DNA of 64,000 nt from Chitinophaga sancti (GTDB lineage: Bacteria; Bacteroidota; Bacteroidia; Chitinophagales; Chitinophagaceae): contig NZ_CP139247.1 in the NCBI RefSeq assembly GCF_034087045.1, positions 6,288,001 to 6,352,000 of the forward strand. The letters are read 5' to 3'. A model generated the notes under the pieces. It was not told the DNA's origin, did no database searches, and was given only the letters and a program-made list of their open reading frames with translations. Of the stretch, positions 1 to 9,162 are shown in pieces (the stretch's first letter is position 1; the number at the start of each line of letters is the position of its first letter). The translations under genes and the position numbers were made by a program.

Positions 1-1984
1 ACTGATCTGTTCCGGGACATACACTATAAAACCCTGCAGCACTCAGCACATACCAGCTTGACATCTGCCCCTGATCTTCATCTCCGGGGTAGCCATTCTC
101 AGTAGCATTGTACATATTCTGCATGATCTGTCTTACATGCCACTGGGTTTTCCAGGGCTGCCCGGCGTAGTTATATAAATAAACCAGGTGGTGGATTGGT
201 TCATTCCCCTGCGCATACTGCCCCATGTTGAATTCGGCCATCTCCGTCATTTCATGGATCACCTGACCATACCCTCCAACTTTGATAGTACCCGGTATGC
301 TGAATACGGAATCGATCTTATTCGTAAACTGTTGCTCCCCGTGCATCAGGTTGATCAATCCCTGCACATCATGGAATACTGACCATGTCCAGTGCCAAGC
401 ATTCCCTTCTGTATATGGACCACCCCAGTCCAAAGGATCGAACGGCATTACCCAATTTCCTTCTGCATCTTTTGCACGCATGAAACCAGTAGCAGGATCA
501 TACAGGTTTTTGTAATTATACATCTGGCGACTAAACACTTGCTCATAGAATGGCTGGTTCGTCATCTTTGCCAGCTGGTAACCACAGAAGTCATCATAGG
601 CGAATTCCAACGTCCAGGAAGTGGCCCCTAATGTCTTTTCTGAATAAGGGCAATACCCCATTTCATAATACTCCTTGGAACCGGGTCTGCCATTCGCACT
701 ACCCCATGGACCTTTGTTGGTTGCCTCGTGGAAGTATGCTTTCAGGGCTTTTTGTGGATCAAAGGTGCGGATACCTTTTGCCCAGGCATCTGTCAATAGA
801 GATATGGCATGATTGCCCAGCATTCCTCCTGTTTCGCCCGGAAATGACCAGGCAGGGAACCAGCCACATTGCTCCTGTGCATCCAGCAATGCCTGCATAT
901 AACGGCCTTCCATGGTTGGATGCATAATTGTATTCAAAGGAAATTGGCCCCTGAAGGTATCCCAAAAACCATTATCTGTATACATATACCCGGCATGGAT
1001 CTTTCCATCGTAAGGACTGAAGTAGTATGGATTGCCCTCTTTGTCATATTCGAAGAACTGATGTGAGAAGAGATTGGCGTGGTAGAGACAGGAATAGAAA
1101 GTTGCCTTTTGTTCTGCTGTACCTCCTTCTACTTTCATCCTGGATAAGAGAGCATTCCAAACTTTATCGGCAGCAGTATGGGTATCTTCTAATTTTTTGA
1201 AAGTCCCCAACTCACGCTGTAATGTCAGTGTTGCCTGCTCTGGACTGATATAAGAAGAAGCTACCTTTGCTTCTACTTGTTTTGCATTGCCAAAGTCGAT
1301 GTATGCACCCATACCTTCGCCTTCTCCTTCAGAATTATTTGCATTTATTTTATTATGCTGCCATGTACCATACGCCTTAAAAGGCTTGTCAAATGTGATC
1401 TCAAAATAATTACGGAAGTTCTGTGGCGCCCATCTGGCATTATTGACATAACCAGTAATCTTACGAGCCGAAGGATCTATCTTCACCTGGCTCATTTTGG
1501 TATACCCATCCAATAGAATTATAGATTTCTTAGAAGGAAATGAAAAACGAAAATGCGCCCCTCTTTCTGTCGGAGAGAATTCCGTTTTTATACCATTGTC
1601 AAAAGTGACTTTATAATAACCGGGTTGTGCGATTTCATTTTCATGTTTAAAAGAGGCGGCACGTTCATCCTCATTCACTACCAGTTCTGACTCAGGGAAC
1701 AGCGAAAACACCGCATAGTCATTTACCCATGAGCTACACTGGTGTGATTGCTGAAAACCCCTGATCGTATGTACAAAATACTGGTACTTCCAGCCATCTC
1801 CATTCTTACCTGTTTGCGGGGTCCACGTATTCATGCCAAAAGGTAACGCTGTAGCCGGATAGGTATTACCATAAGAAAATTCATACTTGCTATTGGTTCC
1901 CTGCCTTGTATTTACATAGTTCACCTGGCTCATGCCATGCATAACTACAATGCACTGTAACAAGGCTAATAATAATTGCTTCAT
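1..1984 (-). CDS. GH92 family alpha-mannosidase, C-terminus beyond left edge
   Basis: About 661 residues are visible and the gene runs off the window. A signal peptide (MKQLLLALLQCIVVMHGMSQ) leads into the GH92 N-terminal domain, with YVNTRQGTNSKYEFSYGNTY and PATALPFGMNTW. The visible end carries GDEDQGQMSSWYVLSAAGF, the family's signature segment whose Glu serves as catalytic acid in characterised members. GH92 enzymes are calcium-dependent exo-alpha-mannosidases that trim mannose from N-glycans or mannans; this one should act in the periplasm or at the surface. The start is the ATG at 1984-1982, which overlaps the TGA of the upstream gene (TGATG), so translation is probably coupled. It is the most distal visible gene of the 15490 operon. 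Confidence 0.9.
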   Translation of the reverse strand, partial: MKQLLLALLQCIVVMHGMSQVNYVNTRQGTNSKYEFSYGNTYPATALPFGMNTWTPQTGKNGDGWKYQYFVHTIRGFQQSHQCSSWVNDYAVFSLFPESELVVNEDERAASFKHENEIAQPGYYKVTFDNGIKTEFSPTERGAHFRFSFPSKKSIILLDGYTKMSQVKIDPSARKITGYVNNARWAPQNFRNYFEITFDKPFKAYGTWQHNKINANNSEGEGEGMGAYIDFGNAKQVEAKVASSYISPEQATLTLQRELGTFKKLEDTHTAADKVWNALLSRMKVEGGTAEQKATFYSCLYHANLFSHQFFEYDKEGNPYYFSPYDGKIHAGYMYTDNGFWDTFRGQFPLNTIMHPTMEGRYMQALLDAQEQCGWFPAWSFPGETGGMLGNHAISLLTDAWAKGIRTFDPQKALKAYFHEATNKGPWGSANGRPGSKEYYEMGYCPYSEKTLGATSWTLEFAYDDFCGYQLAKMTNQPFYEQVFSRQMYNYKNLYDPATGFMRAKDAEGNWVMPFDPLDWGGPYTEGNAWHWTWSVFHDVQGLINLMHGEQQFTNKIDSVFSIPGTIKVGGYGQVIHEMTEMAEFNMGQYAQGNEPIHHLVYLYNYAGQPWKTQWHVRQIMQNMYNATENGYPGDEDQGQMSSWYVLSAAGFYSVCPGTDQ

Positions 1985-3111
1985 CAATGAGTTAGTTTAA
2001 GTCTGAGAAACCGTGGACGATATAAATGTGGATGTTTTTGCAGGTCGTTAAAGAATTCTATTGAATTCACATTATAACTGATCAATAGTTCACCCGGTGC
2101 AGAGATGCCCGGATGCGCCTTGGCATTGTACATCACATAGGTTTTTTCTTCCGCATCCTTACTGCAATCCCATAATTTGATCACAGGGCCAAAAGGACCA
2201 ATAGGCGTAGTACCTACCCGCATACCAATGGTTGTACTTAAACCGCCTTCCTGGAAAATAAGCGCGTATTTACCATCTGGCAACGGCGATACACTGAGTT
2301 CATTGGATACTTTATTTGTTACATCAACGGCCTTATTCATTTCCTTCACCCATGTCTTGCCATTATAAAAACGCCATTGATCAAAGTGATCAAATTCTGC
2401 AGGCTTTACCCTCGCTACGACCATTCCCTTTTCCATACCATGTACACCATAGATGTATACATAGCCATCCGGTGCTGGCGCACCCGCTTTCTTTGTATTG
2501 ACATAGATACCTGCTCCATAAGAGCCGATCTGCCCCGATTTATCTGTAAAAAAGAATGGTGTATCCATCTGCTCGTACTTTGTAAATGGAGGTGTTGTGC
2601 CCTTGGAGATCTTAATCAGTGTATTACCTACTTCCCTGAAACCAAATGCTTCCTGTGATACGTTGCGGATACGATAACCAAATATATAAAGGGTATTATC
2701 CTGTTCCTGGTTTACAAAACCATCGCCCAGCCAATAATAATCATTCTTCTCAGTGAGCGGGGTGCCGGGTTCAAATACGGAGATGGCTTCGTGTTGCTCA
2801 TTCTCAGGCCAGGAGAATATCATCTCATGCCCATTCCAGGTAGCCACACTATTGTGAATCATGCGGGATCCGGGTTGTAATGAATCATTTTCTATCTTAC
2901 CAATCATGGAATCACTAAAGATAAAAAGTAAACTGTCTGACTGACGGTTTTCCACCCCATTGAAGGGAATGGAATAAATACCATCTCCGCCAAACCAGCC
3001 GTTATTCCTGATGAAAAGTGCAGACCACTCCGGCGCCTCTTCTACCTTATATTGGGCCTGTAAGTTTGCTAGCAGTACCAGACCTGAAAGTGTAAAAAGC
3101 AGTCTCTTCAT
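1984..3111 (-). CDS. Secreted beta-propeller-like protein (DUF4185/DUF5005-like)
   Basis: 375 residues with a signal peptide ending near LANLQAQ. Mature sequence holds repeated strand-rich blocks with FGGDGIYSIPF, LLFIFSDSMIG, WLGDGFV and YVYIYGVHG, the layout of five-bladed propeller glycosidase-like families in which a short aspartate strand opens each blade. I could not fix the family with certainty. It sits 2 bases after the Lgt gene and overlaps the GH92 start, so it is co-transcribed with mannan uptake genes; a glycoside hydrolase or glycan-binding role is inferred from that setting only. It could equally be a non-catalytic sugar-binding propeller. Confidence 0.6.
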   Translation of the reverse strand: MKRLLFTLSGLVLLANLQAQYKVEEAPEWSALFIRNNGWFGGDGIYSIPFNGVENRQSDSLLFIFSDSMIGKIENDSLQPGSRMIHNSVATWNGHEMIFSWPENEQHEAISVFEPGTPLTEKNDYYWLGDGFVNQEQDNTLYIFGYRIRNVSQEAFGFREVGNTLIKISKGTTPPFTKYEQMDTPFFFTDKSGQIGSYGAGIYVNTKKAGAPAPDGYVYIYGVHGMEKGMVVARVKPAEFDHFDQWRFYNGKTWVKEMNKAVDVTNKVSNELSVSPLPDGKYALIFQEGGLSTTIGMRVGTTPIGPFGPVIKLWDCSKDAEEKTYVMYNAKAHPGISAPGELLISYNVNSIEFFNDLQKHPHLYRPRFLRLKLTH

Positions 3112-3113
3112 AA

Positions 3114-4217
3114 CTATGGAATTTGTTTTGTAGGTGAAAAATAATATCTACCCGTTAACCAAACAAATCCGGCGACCCCTCCAGCCATAAAAAGTAGTGC
3201 AATTATCTGCGCCTGACTCAACTGAAATAAGGTATATTTCGGCGTAATACGTACTATTTCTATGTAATAGCGCTCGATTCCGTTCAATAATAAATATAAA
3301 AAAAACATTGCCCCCGGCACCCGCAATCTTTTCCTCACCATCCACATACCCATGAATAGCAGGATACACGATACCGCTTCATACAAAGGAGTTGGGTATA
3401 CACCAAGTGGCAATTCATAATAGCCATTTTTAAATACCCCTGCATCAATTGCATTGTGTGGGTAGGTATAGGCCCATGCCCATTGCGGTATCCAGTCGGG
3501 TTTTACATGCCTGTTCACAATTCCCCAATCTCCATCACCTGACAACTGACAACCTATTCGCCCGATCCCATATGCCAGCATCATTCCCGGAGAGCCGATA
3601 TCTGCCATATGGATCAGTTTGATCTTATGCCGGTAGCCAATGTACAGATAAGTCAATGCGCCAAATATGAGGCCTCCATAATAGGTAAAGCCACTTCGTG
3701 AAAATAATACCTGTATGGGGTTATACAGGAGCTCCTGAAAATGTTCTACAGCATCAAAGAGCTTGGCGCCAATAAACCCAAATACCGCCACCATGAATAC
3801 GATGTATGACATGAGCTGGTAAGGGTGTATGAATTGGGAGACTGTTATTTTATAACTATAATAGGCCCATATGCCCCATACGAGTGCCAGCAAACAGCCT
3901 GCTATCCAGTTGCCCCTCAAAGAGAAAAGTAATGATACAGGATCCTGGTGCTCAAGTAAAGCCAATACAATCGCCACCACCTTATACCCTATCAGAAACC
4001 CTATACCCGCATTGACTATCACCTCCACCGGCTTACTGGCGGAACTGACCAGCATACCTCTTATTGTGCCGTCATTTTCTTTCCGCTTAAACTCTGCTAC
4101 AAACGCCACGTAGGCCCCGGCAAATGCCAGGGCCATACATGTACCAAATGTCTGAAGGTTGACCTTCACCGTAATCTGGAATAGATAGCTGATCAAATCT
4201 CCGATAGTAGGAAACAT
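3114..4217 (-). CDS. lgt: Prolipoprotein diacylglyceryl transferase (Lgt)
   Basis: 367 residues with at least seven hydrophobic segments. The motif stretch SGFTYYGGLIFG followed by AYGIGRIGCQLSGDGDWG and, later, PTPLYEAVSCILLF and NGIERYYIEIVR is the Bacteroidetes form of Lgt, including the conserved GRIG arginine and the ERY..E segment. Lgt moves diacylglycerol from phosphatidylglycerol to the lipobox cysteine of prolipoproteins in the inner membrane. Gene spacing is 4 bases after the SusC stop and 2 bases before the propeller gene, so it is a true operon member. The SusD, DUF5004 and other surface lipoproteins of the same operon are its expected substrates. Whether it is the cell's only Lgt or a dedicated extra copy cannot be seen here. 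Confidence 0.88.
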   Translation of the reverse strand: MFPTIGDLISYLFQITVKVNLQTFGTCMALAFAGAYVAFVAEFKRKENDGTIRGMLVSSASKPVEVIVNAGIGFLIGYKVVAIVLALLEHQDPVSLLFSLRGNWIAGCLLALVWGIWAYYSYKITVSQFIHPYQLMSYIVFMVAVFGFIGAKLFDAVEHFQELLYNPIQVLFSRSGFTYYGGLIFGALTYLYIGYRHKIKLIHMADIGSPGMMLAYGIGRIGCQLSGDGDWGIVNRHVKPDWIPQWAWAYTYPHNAIDAGVFKNGYYELPLGVYPTPLYEAVSCILLFMGMWMVRKRLRVPGAMFFLYLLLNGIERYYIEIVRITPKYTLFQLSQAQIIALLFMAGGVAGFVWLTGRYYFSPTKQIP

Positions 4218-4221
4218 ATGC

Positions 4222-7200
4222 TTACAGACTTAATTGTACTCCTAAGTTCACCACCCGCTGGTTAATATAAGCATCACCCGCAGTATTCGTACTGATCTCA
4301 GGATCCTGCTGGTATTTACGATAGTTATCCCAGGTAAACAGGTTGTAAGCACTCATGTACACCCTTGCACTGTTCAGGTGAAAAGGCAGCATCTTCGTAG
4401 GAAACTGATACCCCAGATCCACTGTCTTCAAACGGATATAATGTGCATTCACTAACCAGTAATCAGATGGATAATAGGTAGGACTATTTACAGATGATTT
4501 GTTCGTAGTCAGTCTTGGATACTTTGCACTGCCAGCAGTCTCAGGTGTCCAGGCTTCCATATGTACCGGCTGGAACTGACCAATGAAAGGTTCTATACCT
4601 GTGCCAGTAATGATAAAACTGTAGTTGAAAGAACCCTGTAACAATACACTCAGACTAAAACCTTTGTAACTGGCCTGCAGGTTCATACCCAGATTCGTAT
4701 TAGGCAGGTTTGGATGCCCGATGGCACGCTGGTCAAACACATTGATAAAACCATCTCCGTTCAGATCCTGGTATTTCAAATCACCCGCATGCAATGGCAA
4801 ACCATTGTCTGGTACCGCTACAGTCTTGTTTCCCGCATTACTGCCACCATTGGATGCCATGTAGACATTTACATGATCAATATCCTCCTGTGTATAATAC
4901 CCCAATGAGTGATAACCGAATGGCTGATTCAAAGGTTTCCCTGTATGTGATAACCATGGATAAGCAGGTGATGCTTCACTCTGATACAGGATCTTATTCT
5001 TTGCATAAGAGAAGACGAAATTCGCGCCCCACTGTACATTGCCAATACTGCTATGATACCCGATCTGACCGTCAAAACCCTGGTTCTGTGTACGACCAAT
5101 GTTCACTGCAGGCAATCCCACACCAATGATATCAGGTACATTGTTCGGCACGATCAGCTGATCATAACGAATATTCCTGAACACCTCGATGGTAGCAGAA
5201 AGCTTGTTATTCTTCAGCATATTGATATCAATCGCCAGGTTAGTTTCCTTTTGCTTCTCCCAAACTACATTGCTGTTGGCGAGGTTCCCTTCGTAGAACA
5301 TGGTATAGTTGGAAGGAGATTCACCGAACGGATACGTACTGCCATTCTGGATATAGTTCTGGGCATAGATATACCTGTTATTGGGCGCCACATCAGAGCC
5401 TACGATCCCATAGGAACCACGGATCTTGAAGAGACCGAATACAGGGAATGCTTCTTTGAAGAACTTTTCGCCAGACAGGTTATAACCCAGACCAATCGCC
5501 GGGAATAAACCGAAGCGATGACTTGCTGCAAACCTATCTGTACCATTGTATGCTGCTTTCAGATCCACGAGGTATTTGCCATCATATTCATAGTTGGCTG
5601 AACCGGAAACACCCTGAAACTTTGCAGGCACACCTACTGAAGCTGCATCCAGGTTATCATAGGCATCATAGGTTTGTGACTGCTGGTTTAATAATAACAA
5701 ACCAGTTACGTGATGCTTTTGATTGAAGGTGCGGTCATAATTGGAAAAGAATTGCAGGTTCACATTATTTGTATAGATATTGGTATTCCCTGAATAGTAA
5801 ATATTGGAGAATACATACGTACCTGCAGGATTCAGGGTATAAGACTTATCAGTAGGATCGTAATGATAAGAAGGAATGGAACCAAAGTTACCCGTTCCTC
5901 TTGTATACTGCTCCTGGCTGGAATAGGCGATACGGGCACTGATGGACAAACCATCGGTAATTTTATTCAGTTGCTGGGTAGCATTGAATACGATATTGTA
6001 ATCCGTTCTCTTTGCATTCTGATAACCACCTGTGGCCAGTCGTGCATTTAAGGTTGGTAAATGTCCTGTATTGAAACGGGAATAAGCATATGCATAGGAG
6101 CCATCAGGATTCAGGAAGGGTGCTGTGAACGGCGTTAATTTACTAAAGTCAAATACTTCAGACAATGCACTGTTTGCTGACAGGTTCGGTGAATTCGTTG
6201 TTGAAAAACGCGTGGTCACATCCAGTCGCATCGTCAGTGTCTTATTTGCTCTCAGATCCAGGTTAGACCTGAAATTGTATCTCTTGAAATTGTAGTTGGT
6301 ATTCACTGTACCACGTGGATCAGGGAAAGTACGTACCAGTCCATTCTGGTTCATGGCACCACCTGAGATGAAGTACTTTACTGTTTCATTACCTCCTGAG
6401 ATATCCAGGTTGGTATTCTGCTGAAAACTGAATTGTTTGAAGATCGCATCGTACCAGTTTACATCCGGATGTCCATAAGGATCGGTATGATTTTTATATG
6501 CATCCAGGTCTGCCTGTGTGAACTCTGCCGTCAGTCCATCATTCGCATCTGCCTGGTTGATAAGGCGTGCAGACTCATATGCATCCAGGAACTTGGGAAT
6601 CTTTGTCGGTGTTTGTGTACCACCTTCCACACGTACGTTGATCTGCGGTTTACCCAGTTTACCCCGACGGGTAGTCACTACCAGTACCCCATTTGCGCCT
6701 TTAATACCATAGATGGCAGTAGTGCTGGCATCTTTCAATACGGAGATAGAGGCAATTTCATTTACGTTGATCTGTTGCAACTGATCATAGGTATATTCCA
6801 CATCATCCACGATGATCAAAGGTTTATTACCAGCAGGGTTCAGTGAACTCACACCACGGATATAAAAGTCAGACGCATCTTTACCCGGCTGACCAGATGA
6901 CTGTTGAGAGAAGAAACCCGGTAATCTGCCAGACAGTGCATTCTGCACATTAGCAGTAGGTACGTTCCTGATTTCAGCCGCATTGATGGTGTTGACAGAG
7001 CCTGTACTGGTGATACGGGTTGTCTTACCATAACCTACTACCACTACCTCATCCAATGCCTGGTTATCCGAAGCCAGTGTGACATCTATTCCATCATTCT
7101 TGCCTGCCACATTCAGTTCTCTTGTCACAAAACCGAGATAACGGAACACGAGAATATTGGAAGATCCTTTTAAAGTCAGTTTGAATTTACCCGCTGCATC

Positions 7201-7359
7201 AGTGATCATCCCATTCGTAGGTACCCCTTTCTCAGCCACCGTTACACCAGGCAGCGGCCCCTGAATATCACGCACAGCGCCGGTAATCACCCGGTGCTGC
7301 GCCAGTAGCACGCCGGGGAGTAAAGATATTATACAAATCAGCAGTATTATTTTCCGCAT
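4222..7359 (-). CDS. SusC/RagA family TonB-dependent outer-membrane receptor
   Basis: Outer-membrane TonB-dependent channel for oligosaccharide import, working with a SusD lid. Domains in order: signal peptide, carboxypeptidase-regulatory-like domain (about residues 20-95), the SusC motif DEVVVVGYGK, plug domain with YIRGVSSLNPAGNKPLIIVD and GIKGANGVLVVTTRRGK, then a barrel of about 800 residues. The C-terminus YINQRVVNLGVQLSL ends in the usual aromatic/hydrophobic barrel signal. I take the ATG at 7359, which begins MRKIILLICI, over the in-frame ATG at 7401, because the earlier start adds 14 polar residues ahead of the signal peptide and overlaps the SusD stop. There is no SusD directly downstream; its neighbours are SusD (upstream) and Lgt. 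Confidence 0.93.
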   Translation of the reverse strand: MRKIILLICIISLLPGVLLAQHRVITGAVRDIQGPLPGVTVAEKGVPTNGMITDAAGKFKLTLKGSSNILVFRYLGFVTRELNVAGKNDGIDVTLASDNQALDEVVVVGYGKTTRITSTGSVNTINAAEIRNVPTANVQNALSGRLPGFFSQQSSGQPGKDASDFYIRGVSSLNPAGNKPLIIVDDVEYTYDQLQQINVNEIASISVLKDASTTAIYGIKGANGVLVVTTRRGKLGKPQINVRVEGGTQTPTKIPKFLDAYESARLINQADANDGLTAEFTQADLDAYKNHTDPYGHPDVNWYDAIFKQFSFQQNTNLDISGGNETVKYFISGGAMNQNGLVRTFPDPRGTVNTNYNFKRYNFRSNLDLRANKTLTMRLDVTTRFSTTNSPNLSANSALSEVFDFSKLTPFTAPFLNPDGSYAYAYSRFNTGHLPTLNARLATGGYQNAKRTDYNIVFNATQQLNKITDGLSISARIAYSSQEQYTRGTGNFGSIPSYHYDPTDKSYTLNPAGTYVFSNIYYSGNTNIYTNNVNLQFFSNYDRTFNQKHHVTGLLLLNQQSQTYDAYDNLDAASVGVPAKFQGVSGSANYEYDGKYLVDLKAAYNGTDRFAASHRFGLFPAIGLGYNLSGEKFFKEAFPVFGLFKIRGSYGIVGSDVAPNNRYIYAQNYIQNGSTYPFGESPSNYTMFYEGNLANSNVVWEKQKETNLAIDINMLKNNKLSATIEVFRNIRYDQLIVPNNVPDIIGVGLPAVNIGRTQNQGFDGQIGYHSSIGNVQWGANFVFSYAKNKILYQSEASPAYPWLSHTGKPLNQPFGYHSLGYYTQEDIDHVNVYMASNGGSNAGNKTVAVPDNGLPLHAGDLKYQDLNGDGFINVFDQRAIGHPNLPNTNLGMNLQASYKGFSLSVLLQGSFNYSFIITGTGIEPFIGQFQPVHMEAWTPETAGSAKYPRLTTNKSSVNSPTYYPSDYWLVNAHYIRLKTVDLGYQFPTKMLPFHLNSARVYMSAYNLFTWDNYRKYQQDPEISTNTAGDAYINQRVVNLGVQLSL

Positions 7360-7394
7360 ATCTGATTGTTTGTAATTTTTAGGAATTGAGTAGC

Positions 7395-9149
7395 TTACCA
7401 TCCCGGGTTTTGTTTCATAGCCGGGTTCTTCGCCACTTCATTGTAAGGGATGGGATACAGGTATTGGTTGTCTTTGAATACCGTGGTCAGTATATTCACT
7501 GTACTATAGGTATTGGAAGCGCCGTTCTTTACAATGAATATACCTGTACGTGGCTGGCCCATCACAGTACCTGCTATCTTCCAGCGACGGATATCGAAAT
7601 AACGGTGCTCCTCAAAAGCGAACTCAATTCTCCATTCATTCTGTATCACGGCCCTCATCTCTGCCTGTGTCATATTTGGTGTAAGACCATAGTTACCATC
7701 ATCACCTGCTGCAATACCAGCTCTTGACCTGATGGCGTACAATTGCTCATATACATCTGACTGTGGTGCGTACTCTGCTTCGTTACGTGCTTCTGCATAC
7801 CCCAGTAGAATTTCTGCATAGCGCATCACAATCCAGTCGGACGAATGATTGCTATAAGTGGTGGCTGCTTCAAAGTCACCCATAAATTTGCGCATATAGT
7901 AACCACTCTCTGTCTGTTGCTGAGAAGAATTCGGTTTACTCTTACCACCTTCATAAGTATCTACTGTGCTGCTCAACCAGGTAGCGCCATTGTAAAAAAT
8001 GGTTGCATTAAATCGTGGATCACGTTTTACATCATTTAGTAAACTATAAGGATCAGCAGCGAGATAACCGGAAGCAGGGTTTGTAATAGGTAAACCATTC
8101 TGCATAGGAAAAGCATTGACCAACTCCTGGGTAGGACTGGTATTGCCCGTACCACCAGCCTGAAAACCTACAGGGCCATTCCGGGTTTCGATACCGGTAG
8201 AGTTATTCCCCGGACGTATAAAAATCCTTTCACTATTATTCTGATCGAGGAAGATATGTGTGAATGAAGGTAAGAGGGAATACACACCCAGGTTCATCAC
8301 ATCTTTTGCCGCCTGTGCTGCCAGTGTCCATCGGTTTACATCATAATCTGTATAACCTGTCAGGGCATTCCCACTCTCTATATTACCACCATTAAACAGC
8401 GGGCTCGCAGCCAGCAACAAGGTTTTTGCCTTCAGTGCCAGTGCTGCACCTTTTGTAGCTCTGTAGTTATCACCATCTGATACAGGTGCAGAGATCAGGC
8501 TATCTTTGATCGCATCACATTCATTGACGATATAAGTGATACAATCTGCAAATGTGTTACGTGGTATCTCAAGATTATCTTCGATGTTGTAGACTTTATC
8601 ACCCAGCAATGGTACACCGCCATAACGTCTTACCAGTTCGAAGTAGAAATAGGCACGGAGAAAACGCGCTTCACTTCTCCATATCTGGGCAGTAGTGGTG
8701 CCGTTGGACAAACCACCTTTTACAGGTACCACACCGATACCATTGATAAAGATATTTGCATTGCGCACCCCTGCCCAGAAAGCATCCGGCACACCAGAGC
8801 TGGAAGGAGCCTGTGAGAGGTTGGTACCTTCCCAGTAATTTTCAGACCCCGGGAAGTTGAACGATGTGACTGCATTTGTAGTAAGCAGCGTTACAGGAAT
8901 ATTGCTGCCTGTCTGTGAAGACACCGCATCATCACTCGCTGCATCCAGGTAATCACCGCCTACGCGGTTATGTCCACTCTTCACGATGGCATATATACCA
9001 TATAGGTAAGATTGTGCATTCACACCCGCAGAATCCAGCGGATCAAAGACATAATTGCCTGTCACTTTATCTACCGGAAACTGCTCGTACTTTTTGCAAC
9101 CACTGATGAGGGCAGCGAGCAGTAGTATTTTATGAATATAATTTTTCAT
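7395..9149 (-). CDS. SusD/RagB family surface glycan-binding lipoprotein
   Basis: 584 residues. The lipobox LISGC places the lipidated cysteine about residue 18. SusD features follow: a TPR-like helical core with RSEARFLRAYFYFELVRRYGGVP, then YAEILLGYAEARNE and the C-terminal ANEWRIEFAFEEHRYFDIRRW-type segment. SusD lipoproteins cap the SusC channel at the cell surface and bind the incoming glycan. It starts 13 bases after the SusC stop (9163), the standard SusC-SusD order, and is followed by a second SusC, so pairing with the first is most likely. Confidence 0.93.
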   Translation of the reverse strand: MKNYIHKILLLAALISGCKKYEQFPVDKVTGNYVFDPLDSAGVNAQSYLYGIYAIVKSGHNRVGGDYLDAASDDAVSSQTGSNIPVTLLTTNAVTSFNFPGSENYWEGTNLSQAPSSSGVPDAFWAGVRNANIFINGIGVVPVKGGLSNGTTTAQIWRSEARFLRAYFYFELVRRYGGVPLLGDKVYNIEDNLEIPRNTFADCITYIVNECDAIKDSLISAPVSDGDNYRATKGAALALKAKTLLLAASPLFNGGNIESGNALTGYTDYDVNRWTLAAQAAKDVMNLGVYSLLPSFTHIFLDQNNSERIFIRPGNNSTGIETRNGPVGFQAGGTGNTSPTQELVNAFPMQNGLPITNPASGYLAADPYSLLNDVKRDPRFNATIFYNGATWLSSTVDTYEGGKSKPNSSQQQTESGYYMRKFMGDFEAATTYSNHSSDWIVMRYAEILLGYAEARNEAEYAPQSDVYEQLYAIRSRAGIAAGDDGNYGLTPNMTQAEMRAVIQNEWRIEFAFEEHRYFDIRRWKIAGTVMGQPRTGIFIVKNGASNTYSTVNILTTVFKDNQYLYPIPYNEVAKNPAMKQNPGW

Positions 9150-9162
9150 GGCTCAGTCTCTT

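Noticed and set aside
5053..5508. 151-codon open frame opposite the SusC gene
   Set aside because: Lies wholly antisense to a well-supported SusC coding region, has no recognisable domain, and is a product of codon composition. Similar antisense frames at 6433, 12459, 14129, 18948 and 23777 were dropped for the same reason.
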